Below are positions 8,764 through 15,894 of a stretch of 64,000 bases of DNA, one piece after another (within the stretch, counting starts at the first letter, position 1; every line of letters begins with the position of its first letter). Location: contig CP065590.1 in assembly GCA_016025055.1 (NCBI GenBank), forward strand, positions 3,906,001 through 3,970,000. The letters are read 5' to 3'. The position numbers and the translations under genes were made by a program. This DNA comes from Chryseobacterium indologenes (GTDB lineage: Bacteria; Bacteroidota; Bacteroidia; Flavobacteriales; Weeksellaceae). The notes beneath the pieces were generated by a model, which saw only the letters and a program-made list of their open reading frames with translations, did not search any database and was not told the DNA's origin.

Positions 8764-8765
8764 GA

Positions 8766-8939
8766 TTAATTTTCTTTACGAACACCTTTGAATGGTGTTC
8801 CATCCTTTTTGACGTCCATAAATCTCCCTGTTTCTGAATCTCTTTTTACCCAAGTTTCAGTCTTTGGATTATATGTTTGGCTTCTGCTTCTAACGGCGCC
8901 ATTTCTATGTCCGTCACCATTTGGTGGATTTGTTGCCAT
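8766..8939 (-). CDS. Small conserved hypothetical protein (57 aa)
   Basis: Reading the minus strand from the ATG at 8937-8939 gives a 57-residue basic protein starting MATNPPNGDGHRNGAVRSRS and ending DGTPFKGVRKEN. This resembles a small hydrophilic protein family seen in many bacteria with the pattern TWVKRDSETGRFMDVK. It lies 24 bases after the YegP gene on the same strand and is followed by a terminator, so it is probably the last gene of a three-gene operon. No function is known to me. Confidence 0.75.
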   Translation of the reverse strand: MATNPPNGDGHRNGAVRSRSQTYNPKTETWVKRDSETGRFMDVKKDGTPFKGVRKEN

Positions 8940-8963
8940 CGTGTTTAAATTTAAGGTTAATGA

Positions 8964-9290
8964 TTAAGTTAAATCCTCTATTATTGCATTCTGTGCATAT
9001 CTTTTTACACTTACTATACCACTATCCCGCGCATACGTCGATGAATACATTTCACTTGTTCCCAATACTTGGTAATTATTTGAGTTTTGCGTGAAATAGG
9101 GCTCATTCCTAATGGATAATAATCTTCGAAAGTTAGAATCTGCAAGACTCGCTTTACTACTGACTATTCCACTATGGCAGTTTTGCTTTGTTGTATAGGT
9201 TTCACTTGTTAATAGAGTTTCTCCATTTGGTGCTTTTAATACCCACCAATATTGTCCGTTTAACGCTTTTCGAATAATGTATTTTGCCAT
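8964..9290 (-). CDS. YegP/DUF1508-family protein
   Basis: A 108-residue protein with two tandem DUF1508 repeats: YIIRKALNGQYWWVLKAPNG with a later LLTSETYTTKQ, then a second unit with FTQNSNNYQVLGTSEMYSS. The family is small beta proteins of unknown role, often in stress or mobile contexts. The start at MAKYIIRKAL (9290) is chosen because upstream residues in the longer frame (KVQLQLIKKLK) do not fit the family and would overlap the preceding gene. A paralogue is present in the chromosomal part at 24464-24796. Confidence 0.85.
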   Translation of the reverse strand: MAKYIIRKALNGQYWWVLKAPNGETLLTSETYTTKQNCHSGIVSSKASLADSNFRRLLSIRNEPYFTQNSNNYQVLGTSEMYSSTYARDSGIVSVKRYAQNAIIEDLT

Positions 9291-9313
9291 TTTTTCTAAT
9301 TTTAATTTTTTAA

Positions 9314-9574
9314 TTAATTGTAATTGTACCTTTTCCAAGGGATTCTGGAAGGGTGAACATTTGCCAAGAAGTTTACTATATCTTTCCTTCCTTGGTATCT
9401 TGGAATTCCACGATTATTTTGAGCCATCAAAATAACTGGCAATCCCGGAAAAATACTTTGAAAACCTCCTCTTGTACTGTTGCATTCTGTAGAACTATCT
9501 AAAACATGCTCTTTAACCACTACAATTGCAAATGTTACTCCCTGCTCTTTAATTACCGCTCCTTCGAATGTCAT
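9314..9574 (-). CDS. Small conserved hypothetical protein (86 aa), first gene of YegP cassette
   Basis: An 86-residue protein beginning MTFEGAVIKEQGVTFAIVVV and containing FPGLPVILMAQNNRGIPRYQ and GRKDIVNFLANV, ending in SRIPWKRY. I recognise this as a widespread family without assigned function that often occurs beside small cargo genes. It is the most upstream member of the minus-strand cassette with YegP and the 57-residue protein; the gap to the YegP start is 23 bases. The compact alpha/beta look suggests a small stable domain. Function is unknown. Confidence 0.75.
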   Translation of the reverse strand: MTFEGAVIKEQGVTFAIVVVKEHVLDSSTECNSTRGGFQSIFPGLPVILMAQNNRGIPRYQGRKDIVNFLANVHPSRIPWKRYNYN

Positions 9575-9690
9575 AAAATGTAATTTTAATTGTTAATAAT
9601 TCATCCCGTCAATTACGGAGTTAGGATTTATCCGGTGTGTACTTTTACTGAAAAATTTATTAAAATCAATGTTTATGAAAAAAAAACATT

Positions 9691-9698
9691 TACTTTTG
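9691..9698 (+). promoter_or_regulatory. -7 box (TACTTTTG) of candidate small RNA
   Basis: A perfect match to the Bacteroidota -7 consensus TAnnTTTG in an intergenic region. No convincing TTG lies at the -33 position. Expected start of transcription is near 9704. Confidence 0.5.
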
Positions 9699-9703
9699 CA
9701 AAA

Positions 9704-9832
9704 CGAAACTTATTCAGTATTGGAATGCCAAAGGGTTACCAACCCCGATAAGCTACACACTGCTTTTCACATTCCGGTTAAATTATCGGTCTTAAAAGCT
9801 CCAACTTTTAAGACTTTTTATTTTTTTTTTTT
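9704..9832 (+). ncRNA. Candidate small structured RNA with predicted pseudoknot
   Basis: Between the YegP cassette and ietS, the plus strand holds a -7 box, about 85 bases of non-coding sequence and a strong intrinsic terminator. Pairings visible by eye: GGAATG (9722-9727) with CATTCC (9770-9775); hairpin GGGTT-acc-AACCC (9733-9745); and CCGATAA (9745-9751) with TTATCGG (9783-9789). The first and third stems cross, so the RNA could form a pseudoknot. An overlapping 64-codon frame is poorly composed and runs into the terminator. It is convergent with ietS. I cannot match it to a named RNA family. Confidence 0.5.
9789..9832 (+). terminator. Strong intrinsic terminator of the candidate small RNA
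   Basis: GTCTTAAAAG (9789-9798), a 6-base loop and CTTTTAAGAC (9805-9814) are followed by an almost unbroken run of T to 9832. It ends just before the ietS stop codon on the opposite strand. Confidence 0.85.
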
Positions 9833-9840
9833 GGTAATTA

Positions 9841-12204
9841 TTATCCATTTAATCTTAGTCTAACTTCCTCTCTAATTTTTACGTTGCTATGAACAAAGCT
9901 AAAATTGTTCAAAAGCTGTGTAACCTCATTATAAATATTTCCTCTCTTTTTAGTGTCTTTTATTGTTACTATCAAACAAAATTCTTGGCTTGGTGTAGTT
10001 TTTTCCATTTCACATTTGCTCTCTGTAAAATGTCTGAACAAACCTTCCAGCTTTAAGTACCAGTTTTTTGGAGTCTTCAAATATTTATCTTTGTTTGCTG
10101 GGGTAAAGTCATCAAAATTGACACTCCATTTTTTTACGGGCTGAAATTTATCACCGTATGAAACCAACATTCTTTCAGTTGCAAAAGAAGTGTCAAAGTC
10201 TTTCATTGCTTTCTTGCTGTAAACACTTGTCGCTAAAACATTCTGTCTGCCTTCTGCGCCAATTGGATTCTTCACTCTGGGCTGGGTAATATCTTTTTCA
10301 ACTTTTTCATCATAGCTCCCCAAGTAAACATCAATATTGGATTGACAATATTCAGCTCCTTGTGAAACTTCTAAAATTGGAGATGTTACCAAGGTGACAG
10401 TTAATTCACCATAATAATATCCATCATCATCAATCATACTTTGAGGAAATGGAAAATCAAGAATATCAATGAACGATCCTTTTTCTAATGTATCCTGAAG
10501 AATTAATGTTATTTCATTCGGTTGATTAAATAAAATATCATTAATATTTGAAGGCATTCCAAATCCTGTTGAATTAATTTTTTCTGCAATTGACATTTTC
10601 ATTTCCTCCGGATATTTTGAAGAATGTATTACTAATGCTTTTAATAGAAGAGAATTAAATTCCTCGTTTAACATTGAATCTACACCGGCTGTAATGGCTG
10701 CTACACGGGGTGTGGAAAAACTGGTTCCAACCTGGTGTGCTAAACTTCCATCTATTGCAAAGGATTTGACAGGATTTATCACTAGTTTATTGCTGATATC
10801 TAAACCTGCATTTCCTCCAAAATGAACTAAATCTGGTTTTATTAAATTCGATGGCCCGGGGCCAATTCTGGAGAAAGGGGAAGAATTATTTTTTTCGGCA
10901 AAATCTGTTTCCAATTTATCATGAGCAATGGAGCCAACTACAAGACCTCTAACAGTATCAGCAGAATTTGCTATTCTGCTTTTAGGTGCATTAATTCTAA
11001 AATTATTGCAATTGCCCGCAGATTTGCAGATTAAGACGTTGTTCTCTTCTTGGATTTCATCTAATGCTTTAGCAAAATCTGAAAATTCATATAAATCTGC
11101 TTCTCTATCTGTTCCCAAGGATAAGTTCCATATTTTTATTTCATTATGGTCAGTTATTGCTTCTCTAATATTTTCGATTAATTCATCCTCAAATATTTTT
11201 TGCTTTTTCAAATCGGGCATTACTATTGCTTCAAATAGCTTACATCCTTCAAAGCCGGTATACTCCTTGCCTTCTAAATTGTCACCATATAATAAAACAC
11301 CCGCAACGAAAGTCCCGTGCCCTTTGTTGATATCATCTTCATGATATTTAGTAAAGCTTTTAGTGTGTAACCATGGATTAAGATGGGGAATCTTTGCAAT
11401 TCCTGTATCAAGAACTCCTACTACCGGATAATTAGTGCCTTCTTTTGGTTGTTTTATTTCAATAACATTTTCCTCAGTTAATTCATCTAAGGTCAGACTA
11501 TATGTAGGCATTTCTGTTATCAGCTGTATACCGTCAAAGTCACGTAATTCCTCAAAACCATCAGCAGTAACCCTACTAATTCTGAAAATATTTAATTCAT
11601 CGGAATATTCTGCTTTTTGAGAATCAATATCGTTGTCTCTACAGTACTTTTCGAAACTTCTAATCAGTATATTGTTTAATTCCTTATTTCCATAATTGAA
11701 TAGTTTTACTTTATATACTTGACCTTCATCTTCTTCCTCAATATCAATTTGAGGCTTAAATTCTTCTATATTATTAATTGCGGAAATTCCCACAAGAGTG
11801 GTGTATGTAGGAAATGCTAGTTTGGCATCGGAAAAACGGTTTAATATATTTTTCAGGTCAGATTCATTGTCTATTTTAATTAGTACTTCATCTTCTCCAC
11901 TTACACCTATGATATTTAATTTACCAACATTAAAAAGATTTCCAATTTCTTTTCTATAGGTTTTTGCTAGTGCATCGCCGCTTACCTTAAGTTTTACTAC
12001 AGAAGGTATATAGTTGTTTTTTTTAACTTTTTCAGCTAAAGACATAGAAACATCCATAAGAACAGATTTGATATATTCAGATTTTTCCCATAGTTGTCCT
12101 TCCGAAGCCCATTGAGGTATTATTCGTTTTCCTCCACCTTCAGTGTCCATTTCATCTTTTTGCCTCTTTTGAAAGAATTTTATTGGTAAATTTTTATTAT
12201 CCAT
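9841..12204 (-). CDS. ietS: Subtilisin-like serine protease, IetS-type defence component
   Basis: A 787-residue S8 peptidase without a signal peptide, so it acts in the cytoplasm. The catalytic triad is visible: Asp in VVGVLDTGI (about residue 265), His in GHGTFVAG (about 295) and Ser in GTSFSTPRVAA (about 493). About 250 N-terminal residues and a long C-terminal beta-rich region frame the protease. The gene follows an AAA+ ATPase with 3 bases between them, the layout of IetAS, a reported plasmid incompatibility and anti-phage pair. The symbol is by layout and domain content, not by alignment. Confidence 0.8.
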   Translation of the reverse strand: MDNKNLPIKFFQKRQKDEMDTEGGGKRIIPQWASEGQLWEKSEYIKSVLMDVSMSLAEKVKKNNYIPSVVKLKVSGDALAKTYRKEIGNLFNVGKLNIIGVSGEDEVLIKIDNESDLKNILNRFSDAKLAFPTYTTLVGISAINNIEEFKPQIDIEEEDEGQVYKVKLFNYGNKELNNILIRSFEKYCRDNDIDSQKAEYSDELNIFRISRVTADGFEELRDFDGIQLITEMPTYSLTLDELTEENVIEIKQPKEGTNYPVVGVLDTGIAKIPHLNPWLHTKSFTKYHEDDINKGHGTFVAGVLLYGDNLEGKEYTGFEGCKLFEAIVMPDLKKQKIFEDELIENIREAITDHNEIKIWNLSLGTDREADLYEFSDFAKALDEIQEENNVLICKSAGNCNNFRINAPKSRIANSADTVRGLVVGSIAHDKLETDFAEKNNSSPFSRIGPGPSNLIKPDLVHFGGNAGLDISNKLVINPVKSFAIDGSLAHQVGTSFSTPRVAAITAGVDSMLNEEFNSLLLKALVIHSSKYPEEMKMSIAEKINSTGFGMPSNINDILFNQPNEITLILQDTLEKGSFIDILDFPFPQSMIDDDGYYYGELTVTLVTSPILEVSQGAEYCQSNIDVYLGSYDEKVEKDITQPRVKNPIGAEGRQNVLATSVYSKKAMKDFDTSFATERMLVSYGDKFQPVKKWSVNFDDFTPANKDKYLKTPKNWYLKLEGLFRHFTESKCEMEKTTPSQEFCLIVTIKDTKKRGNIYNEVTQLLNNFSFVHSNVKIREEVRLRLNG

Positions 12205-12207
12205 GGC

Positions 12208-13302
12208 TTAAGCTTGCTTATTTAAAAAATTTCTTACTTGTCTTAAAGATATCTTCATACGATCTGCTATTGTAGCTTGTGGAACTCCGTTTTCATTTAG
12301 AAACTCTACCAGCTTTTCAATGGTTATATTTCCATTATTATTGAACTCGTATAATTCGATGAGAATCTCCTCGTATGAAAGCATCCCTTTATTTTGGATG
12401 ATAGTATGAGCTTTTGCATTGTTTATAATAGACTTTATATCTGATGGAGTTCTACCTTCCAAAAGTTTAACTAGTCTGTCTTTTCTTTTGTCATCATTAA
12501 TAAAATCAGTTTTAAAATCATCAACGAAGTTTTTTATCAGCTCCTCAATTTCATTCTCTCTAGGAGCCCCTATTTCAATTACAGTGTTGAATCTCCTCCA
12601 AATGGCTTTGTCTAGGATTTCCGGATGATTTGTTGCTGCAATTAGAATATTATTTTTAGAAAAGACATCGATATTCTGAAGTAAGCTATTAATCACTCTT
12701 TTAAGTTCACCTAATTCGTATTGGTCATCCCTCGCTTTGGCAATGGCATCAAATTCATCAAGAAATAGAATGCAAGGCTTGTTTTCAGCAAATTCAAAAA
12801 TTTTCCTAATATTTTTCGCAGTATTTCCCAAGAGAGAAGAGACGATTGCATCAAATCTCGCGATAACTAACGGAAGTCCTGTACTTTCAGAGATATATCT
12901 GGCCACACTGGTTTTACCAACTCCAGGTTTTCCAAAAAGCAAAAGAGTATTAGAAGTTTCTATTCCGCTCCTTATTAATTCGTTTTGATGATTTACAAGA
13001 CTGACAAAATCATTAATTTTATTTTCAACAAGTTTTGGCAGTACTATTTTATTTTTTTCCTTAGCTGGAATATCTACATCAACAATACTTAAACGGCTTT
13101 CTTGGTCAACTGGGGTTGTAAGAAGTTCGTCCATGGTTAATGTTGTAGCAGGTCCTTTTTCAAGTGTTTTAAGGATGAGTTTTGCCAACTTTTGGTCGCC
13201 ATCTCCATCAAGTTTATTAGCAAGCATCTTTGAGTAATTTAAGACTTTTTTAGTGTCTTTGCTTAGGCCTCCTTCAATTATCCTTAGTATCTCAGTGTAC
13301 AT
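12208..13302 (-). CDS. ietA: AAA+ ATPase, IetA-type defence component
   Basis: A 364-residue AAA+ ATPase. Walker A is GKPGVGKTS (about residue 123), Walker B is CILFLDEFDAIA, sensor 1 is ILIAATNHPEIL and a probable arginine finger lies in AIWRRFNTV. The N-terminal ~100 residues are helical. The C-terminus, GVPQATIADRMKISLRQVRN, looks like a helix-turn-helix. The start at MYTEILRIIEGG (13302) is preferred over an ATG 165 bases upstream because a promoter (TTG-N20-TATATTTG) lies just before it. In IetAS the ATPase is expected to control or feed the protease. It forms an operon with ietS. Confidence 0.8.
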   Translation of the reverse strand: MYTEILRIIEGGLSKDTKKVLNYSKMLANKLDGDGDQKLAKLILKTLEKGPATTLTMDELLTTPVDQESRLSIVDVDIPAKEKNKIVLPKLVENKINDFVSLVNHQNELIRSGIETSNTLLLFGKPGVGKTSVARYISESTGLPLVIARFDAIVSSLLGNTAKNIRKIFEFAENKPCILFLDEFDAIAKARDDQYELGELKRVINSLLQNIDVFSKNNILIAATNHPEILDKAIWRRFNTVIEIGAPRENEIEELIKNFVDDFKTDFINDDKRKDRLVKLLEGRTPSDIKSIINNAKAHTIIQNKGMLSYEEILIELYEFNNNGNITIEKLVEFLNENGVPQATIADRMKISLRQVRNFLNKQA

Positions 13303-13333
13303 AATTTTTTGATTGTAAATTCGATTTTGTGAA

Positions 13334-13364
13334 ACAAATATACCAATAAGTGTAATATAAAACA
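13334..13364 (-). promoter_or_regulatory. Promoter of ietAS
   Basis: On the minus strand TTG (13362-13364), a 20-base spacer and TATATTTG (13341-13334) match the Bacteroidota consensus exactly. Transcription should start near 13326, about 25 bases before the ATPase start codon. Confidence 0.65.
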
Positions 13365-13524
13365 AGTGTATTGTAAAATAATTTTGTAAAATCGTGATAT
13401 TATAATTTAAATACGTGATAATTGTTTTGAAATAATTGATGTGATATATCTTAATCTGGGTTTGCATAGAGCTGATATTTAGTCTTTAAATAGTTCAATG
13501 TGGAAAATGTAGGACAACAGAAGC

Positions 13525-13602
13525 CACAAAGTGCATTGTGAAAACACCGCATATAATCATTATATATTTTTATTGTGGCAGTTCACAAATCACAAGCTTG
13601 TG
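13525..13602. promoter_or_regulatory. Paired CACAA/TTGTG inverted repeats upstream of the recombinase operon
   Basis: CACAA-agtgca-TTGTG (13525-13540) and the perfect 12-bp palindrome CACAAGCTTGTG (13591-13602) sit in the divergent region between ietA and the 63-residue gene. Further CACAA and TTGTGG half-sites lie between them. They may be operators for the recombinase operon or arm sites for a directionality factor. Confidence 0.45.
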
Positions 13603-13625
13603 GATTGTATTAAAATAATATTGCA

Positions 13626-13817
13626 ATGGAAGCAGGAAATTATTTTGAAGACAATGAAAGCAAGTCTTCAAAGAAATTGACTCCTGAAAGGGTAGTCAGC
13701 ATACTTGAAAAGCATGGCACAAAAGTCTCTGTTGAAGAAGCTGGAATTATACTTCAATTTATGCGAAAAGTTGCATATGTCGCAGTGAATCAGTATCTTT
13801 CAGTTAAGAAAGACTGA
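13626..13817 (+). CDS. Small helical protein upstream of serine recombinase
   Basis: A 63-residue protein with the conserved-looking part LTPERVVSILEKHGTKVSVE and AGIILQFMRKVAYVAVNQYL. Short proteins of this kind are common beside Bacteroidota integrases and plasmids. It precedes the serine recombinase by 28 bases and probably shares its transcript. It could be a recombination directionality factor or regulator, but it shows no clear DNA-binding motif, so the role is open. Confidence 0.65.
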   Translation: MEAGNYFEDNESKSSKKLTPERVVSILEKHGTKVSVEEAGIILQFMRKVAYVAVNQYLSVKKD

Positions 13818-13845
13818 CGCTTAATATTCACTAAACACTTTTATT

Positions 13846-15420
13846 ATGGGAAAGATTGCAGACTTATACATACGTGTGTCAACAGATGAGCAGGCAGATA
13901 AAGGATATTCTTTAAGGGATCAGGAAGATAGGCTGAGAAGATACTGTGAGCTGAAAGAAATCTCAGTGAGAAATGTTTATATCGAAGATTATTCAGCAAA
14001 AACTTTCAACCGACCAGAATGGAAGAAATTAATTACCGCCCTGCGTAAACAGAAAAATATTAAAAATGTAACCCTGCTTTTATTTACCAAATGGGATAGG
14101 TTCAGTCGTAATACATCACAAGCATATCAAACTATTGACATATTACGATCACTGAGATCTGAACCTCAAGCAATAGAACAGCCTCTTGACATGTCCATTC
14201 CCGAATCCAAAATTATGCTTTCGCATTATCTGACCATTCCTGAAGTGGAGAATGAAAGAAGAGCTTTAAATGTGTTTTACGGAATGCGTAGGGCACGGAA
14301 AGAAGGGCGTTGGATGGGTACGGCCCCTTTAGGCTATGTGAATAAAATTACCGAAGACCATAAAAAGTATATTGCAATTAAAGAAGTTGAGGCAGAAATC
14401 CTTATATGGGCTTTTGATAAAATATTGGAGAATAGCTTCAATACGAATCAGATCTGGAAAATGGTCAGGGAAAAGGCTAAGGGAATGTCCCGATTCAGTA
14501 AGAATAATTTTTGGACGGCAATCCGAAATCCCATTTATTGTGGTAAAATCTTTATTCCTGCCTTCAAGGATGAAGAAGCGTATTTTGTGAAGGGGCTTCA
14601 TGAACCTATTATCAGTGAACTGAAATTTCGAGAAGTTCAGGATGTGTTAGATGGTAGAAAGCGTGATTTCACCAAACCGAAAATCGTTTCGATGGATAAT
14701 CTTCCACTAAGGGGATTTTTAAAATGTCCAAAATGCGAACGGATGTTAACGGGAAGTGCTTCAAAAGGAAAACTGGGAAGGTATTACTATTATTACCACT
14801 GTTCTTCTCAGTGCGGTGTAAGGTTTCGGGCGCCTGAGGTTAATGCAGCTTTTGAACGACAGTTATCGGAACTTCTTCCAAGACCGGGGATGTCAGAGGT
14901 CTTTATCGAAACAGTATTAGAAGATTTCCAATCAAAGACTAAGAAAGAGAATATTGAAAGAAAACAGATGCTGAAACAGGTCGAAGATTTAAATGCACGT
15001 TTGCAAAAAGCCTTGATTCAAAAAGTTGACGGCACTTTGGATGATGATGATTACAACTTTATAAAAAAAGACACCTACGCTAAAATTGAAAGATTGGAAT
15101 TTGATCTTAGCCATTTATCAGATCAAAATACTGAAATTAGTAGGTTATTAAAAAGTGAGCTTGCAAAGATCATAAATCTTTACAAATACTACGTAGAAGG
15201 TGATATGGAGCAAAAAAGGCAGATTATTAGTTCGATGTTCCCTGAAAAGCTTGTGTTTGACGGAGAAAAGCATCGAACACCTAGGATAAATTCGGCAGTT
15301 CAGCTTATATACTCTAAAGAAAGGGAAATTCGAGGAAATAAAAAAGGGACAAATCTTTCTTTTTTAGATTTGTCCCAACAAGTAGCCCCACCAGGAATCG
15401 AACCTGGATCTAAAGTTTAG
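13846..15420 (+). CDS. Large serine recombinase (element integrase)
   Basis: A 524-residue site-specific recombinase. The catalytic resolvase domain begins LYIRVSTDEQADKGYSLRDQ, with the nucleophile at Ser12, and includes FTKWDRFSRN. The Recombinase domain follows (WMGTAPLGYVNK), then a zinc ribbon (FLKCPKCERMLTG and HCSSQCGVRF) and a coiled coil around residues 365-430. The last ~30 codons read through a tRNA terminator hairpin and end inside the tRNA-Arg gene with VAPPGIEPGSKV, a tRNA-derived tail. It should integrate and excise the element, but tRNA targeting is more typical of tyrosine recombinases. Confidence 0.9.
   Translation: MGKIADLYIRVSTDEQADKGYSLRDQEDRLRRYCELKEISVRNVYIEDYSAKTFNRPEWKKLITALRKQKNIKNVTLLLFTKWDRFSRNTSQAYQTIDILRSLRSEPQAIEQPLDMSIPESKIMLSHYLTIPEVENERRALNVFYGMRRARKEGRWMGTAPLGYVNKITEDHKKYIAIKEVEAEILIWAFDKILENSFNTNQIWKMVREKAKGMSRFSKNNFWTAIRNPIYCGKIFIPAFKDEEAYFVKGLHEPIISELKFREVQDVLDGRKRDFTKPKIVSMDNLPLRGFLKCPKCERMLTGSASKGKLGRYYYYYHCSSQCGVRFRAPEVNAAFERQLSELLPRPGMSEVFIETVLEDFQSKTKKENIERKQMLKQVEDLNARLQKALIQKVDGTLDDDDYNFIKKDTYAKIERLEFDLSHLSDQNTEISRLLKSELAKIINLYKYYVEGDMEQKRQIISSMFPEKLVFDGEKHRTPRINSAVQLIYSKEREIRGNKKGTNLSFLDLSQQVAPPGIEPGSKV
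15340..15376 (-). terminator. Terminator of tRNA-Arg inside the recombinase frame
   Basis: GGGACAAATCT (15346-15356) and AGATTTGTCCC (15366-15376) form a perfect 11-bp stem. On the minus strand it is followed by a T tract, 7 bases after the 3' end of the tRNA. Confidence 0.8.
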
Positions 15421-15454
15421 GAAACTCGTATTCTATCCATTGAACTATGAGGCC
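15383..15454 (-). tRNA. tRNA-Arg (anticodon CCT)
   Basis: The minus strand folds as a 72-base tRNA. Acceptor stem GGCCTCA pairs with TGGGGCT, D stem is GTTC/GAAT, anticodon loop is TTCCTAA with anticodon CCT, T stem is CCAGG/CCTGG and the T loop is TTCGATT. The discriminator is A and CCA is not encoded. The anticodon stem is imperfect at its outer end (C-U and G-U pairs), which could reflect replacement of the 3' half by element DNA. This gene marks the right junction of the element. Confidence 0.92.
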
Positions 15455-15540
15455 TTTATCAAATAAATGTACATATAATTTTTGTTGAATGCTCTTTTTA
15501 AGAACAAGAAGTTTAAGAAAACTATTATGATAAGGTGATA

Positions 15541-15575
15541 TAAAATAAAAGAATCTGCTCTTTAGGAGCAGATTC
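15541..15575 (-). terminator. Intrinsic terminator, minus strand
   Basis: GAATCTGCTC and GAGCAGATTC (15551-15575) form a perfect 10-bp stem with a 5-base loop, followed on the minus strand by TTTTATTTTA. Confidence 0.6.
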
Positions 15576-15613
15576 AGTAGATAAAACATCTCATTTTTTT
15601 AATTAGACAACAA

Positions 15614-15642
15614 TAAAAAGCACAGCCGACAATGCTGTGCTT
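15614..15642 (-). terminator. Intrinsic terminator, probably bidirectional
   Basis: AAGCACAGC (15618-15626) and GCTGTGCTT (15634-15642) form a perfect 9-bp stem. The minus strand continues with TTTATTG; the plus strand continues AAATTTTTATTT. Confidence 0.7.
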
Positions 15643-15780
15643 AAATTTTTATTTCAAATTTAATTGCAATTTCAATAGTAGTAAGAAAAGCAAATAAAGT
15701 TTCCACTTCGATTATTATTACATAGTAAATGTAGTGATATTTTTAATACGAAATATGAATTTAATGTTAAAATTCACAAG

Positions 15781-15804
15781 TTATCCACATTTTTTTGTGG
15801 ATAA
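15781..15804. promoter_or_regulatory. Two converging DnaA-box-like sites
   Basis: TTATCCACA (15781-15789) and TGTGGATAA (15796-15804) are both exact matches to the classical DnaA box, in inverted orientation and 6 bases apart. A one-mismatch site, TTGTACACA, lies at 15845-15853, and an AT-rich stretch is to the left. This may be a DnaA-binding control site or part of an origin; as RNA it is also a 9-bp hairpin. Confidence 0.45.
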
Positions 15805-15863
15805 GTCCGGATTGTGAGTATCGTAGCAATCTCAGGGCGTAGCGTTGTACACATTGATTATAT

Positions 15864-15894
15864 CAAAAATACGATGAAAATTAGTGTTCCTCAA
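15864..15894 (-). promoter_or_regulatory. Consensus promoter inside the 3' end of the hydrolase gene
   Basis: On the minus strand TTG (15894-15892), a 20-base spacer and TATTTTTG (15871-15864) fit the Bacteroidota promoter consensus. It would drive a transcript downstream of the hydrolase gene. Confidence 0.5.

Larger units (their letters stand above)
1..15420. mobile_element. Right part of an integrative mobilizable element inserted at tRNA-Arg
   Basis: This segment groups a MobV-like relaxase, a TOPRIM primase-like protein, a DUF3408 protein and a large serine recombinase with typical cargo: a TA-like pair, an IetAS pair, a GG-leader peptide and an orphan histidine kinase. The right boundary is the tRNA-Arg gene at 15383-15454, into which the recombinase frame reads. 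The left end lies outside the window, so full size and attL are unknown. No type IV secretion genes are visible, so mobilizable rather than self-conjugative is an inference limited to this window. Confidence 0.75.
15612..15857 (-). ncRNA. Candidate ~245-nt small RNA, minus strand
   Basis: A complete consensus promoter (15864-15894) in the 3' end of the hydrolase gene points into a 240-base region with no convincing gene and ends at a terminator hairpin. The predicted transcript contains the TTATCCACA / TGTGGATAA inverted pair as a possible hairpin. A 26-codon frame near its 5' end is poorly composed. The evidence is only promoter and terminator placement; no RNA family was recognised. Confidence 0.35.

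Noticed and set aside
9704..9832. HDV-like ribozyme fold for the small RNA
   Set aside because: The crossing stems resemble P1/P2, but the P4 stem between them is missing and an extra hairpin interrupts the order.
9669..9863. 64-codon plus-strand frame overlapping the small RNA
   Set aside because: Poor composition; it translates the terminator into a run of Phe and overlaps the end of ietS. The RNA reading explains the sequence better.
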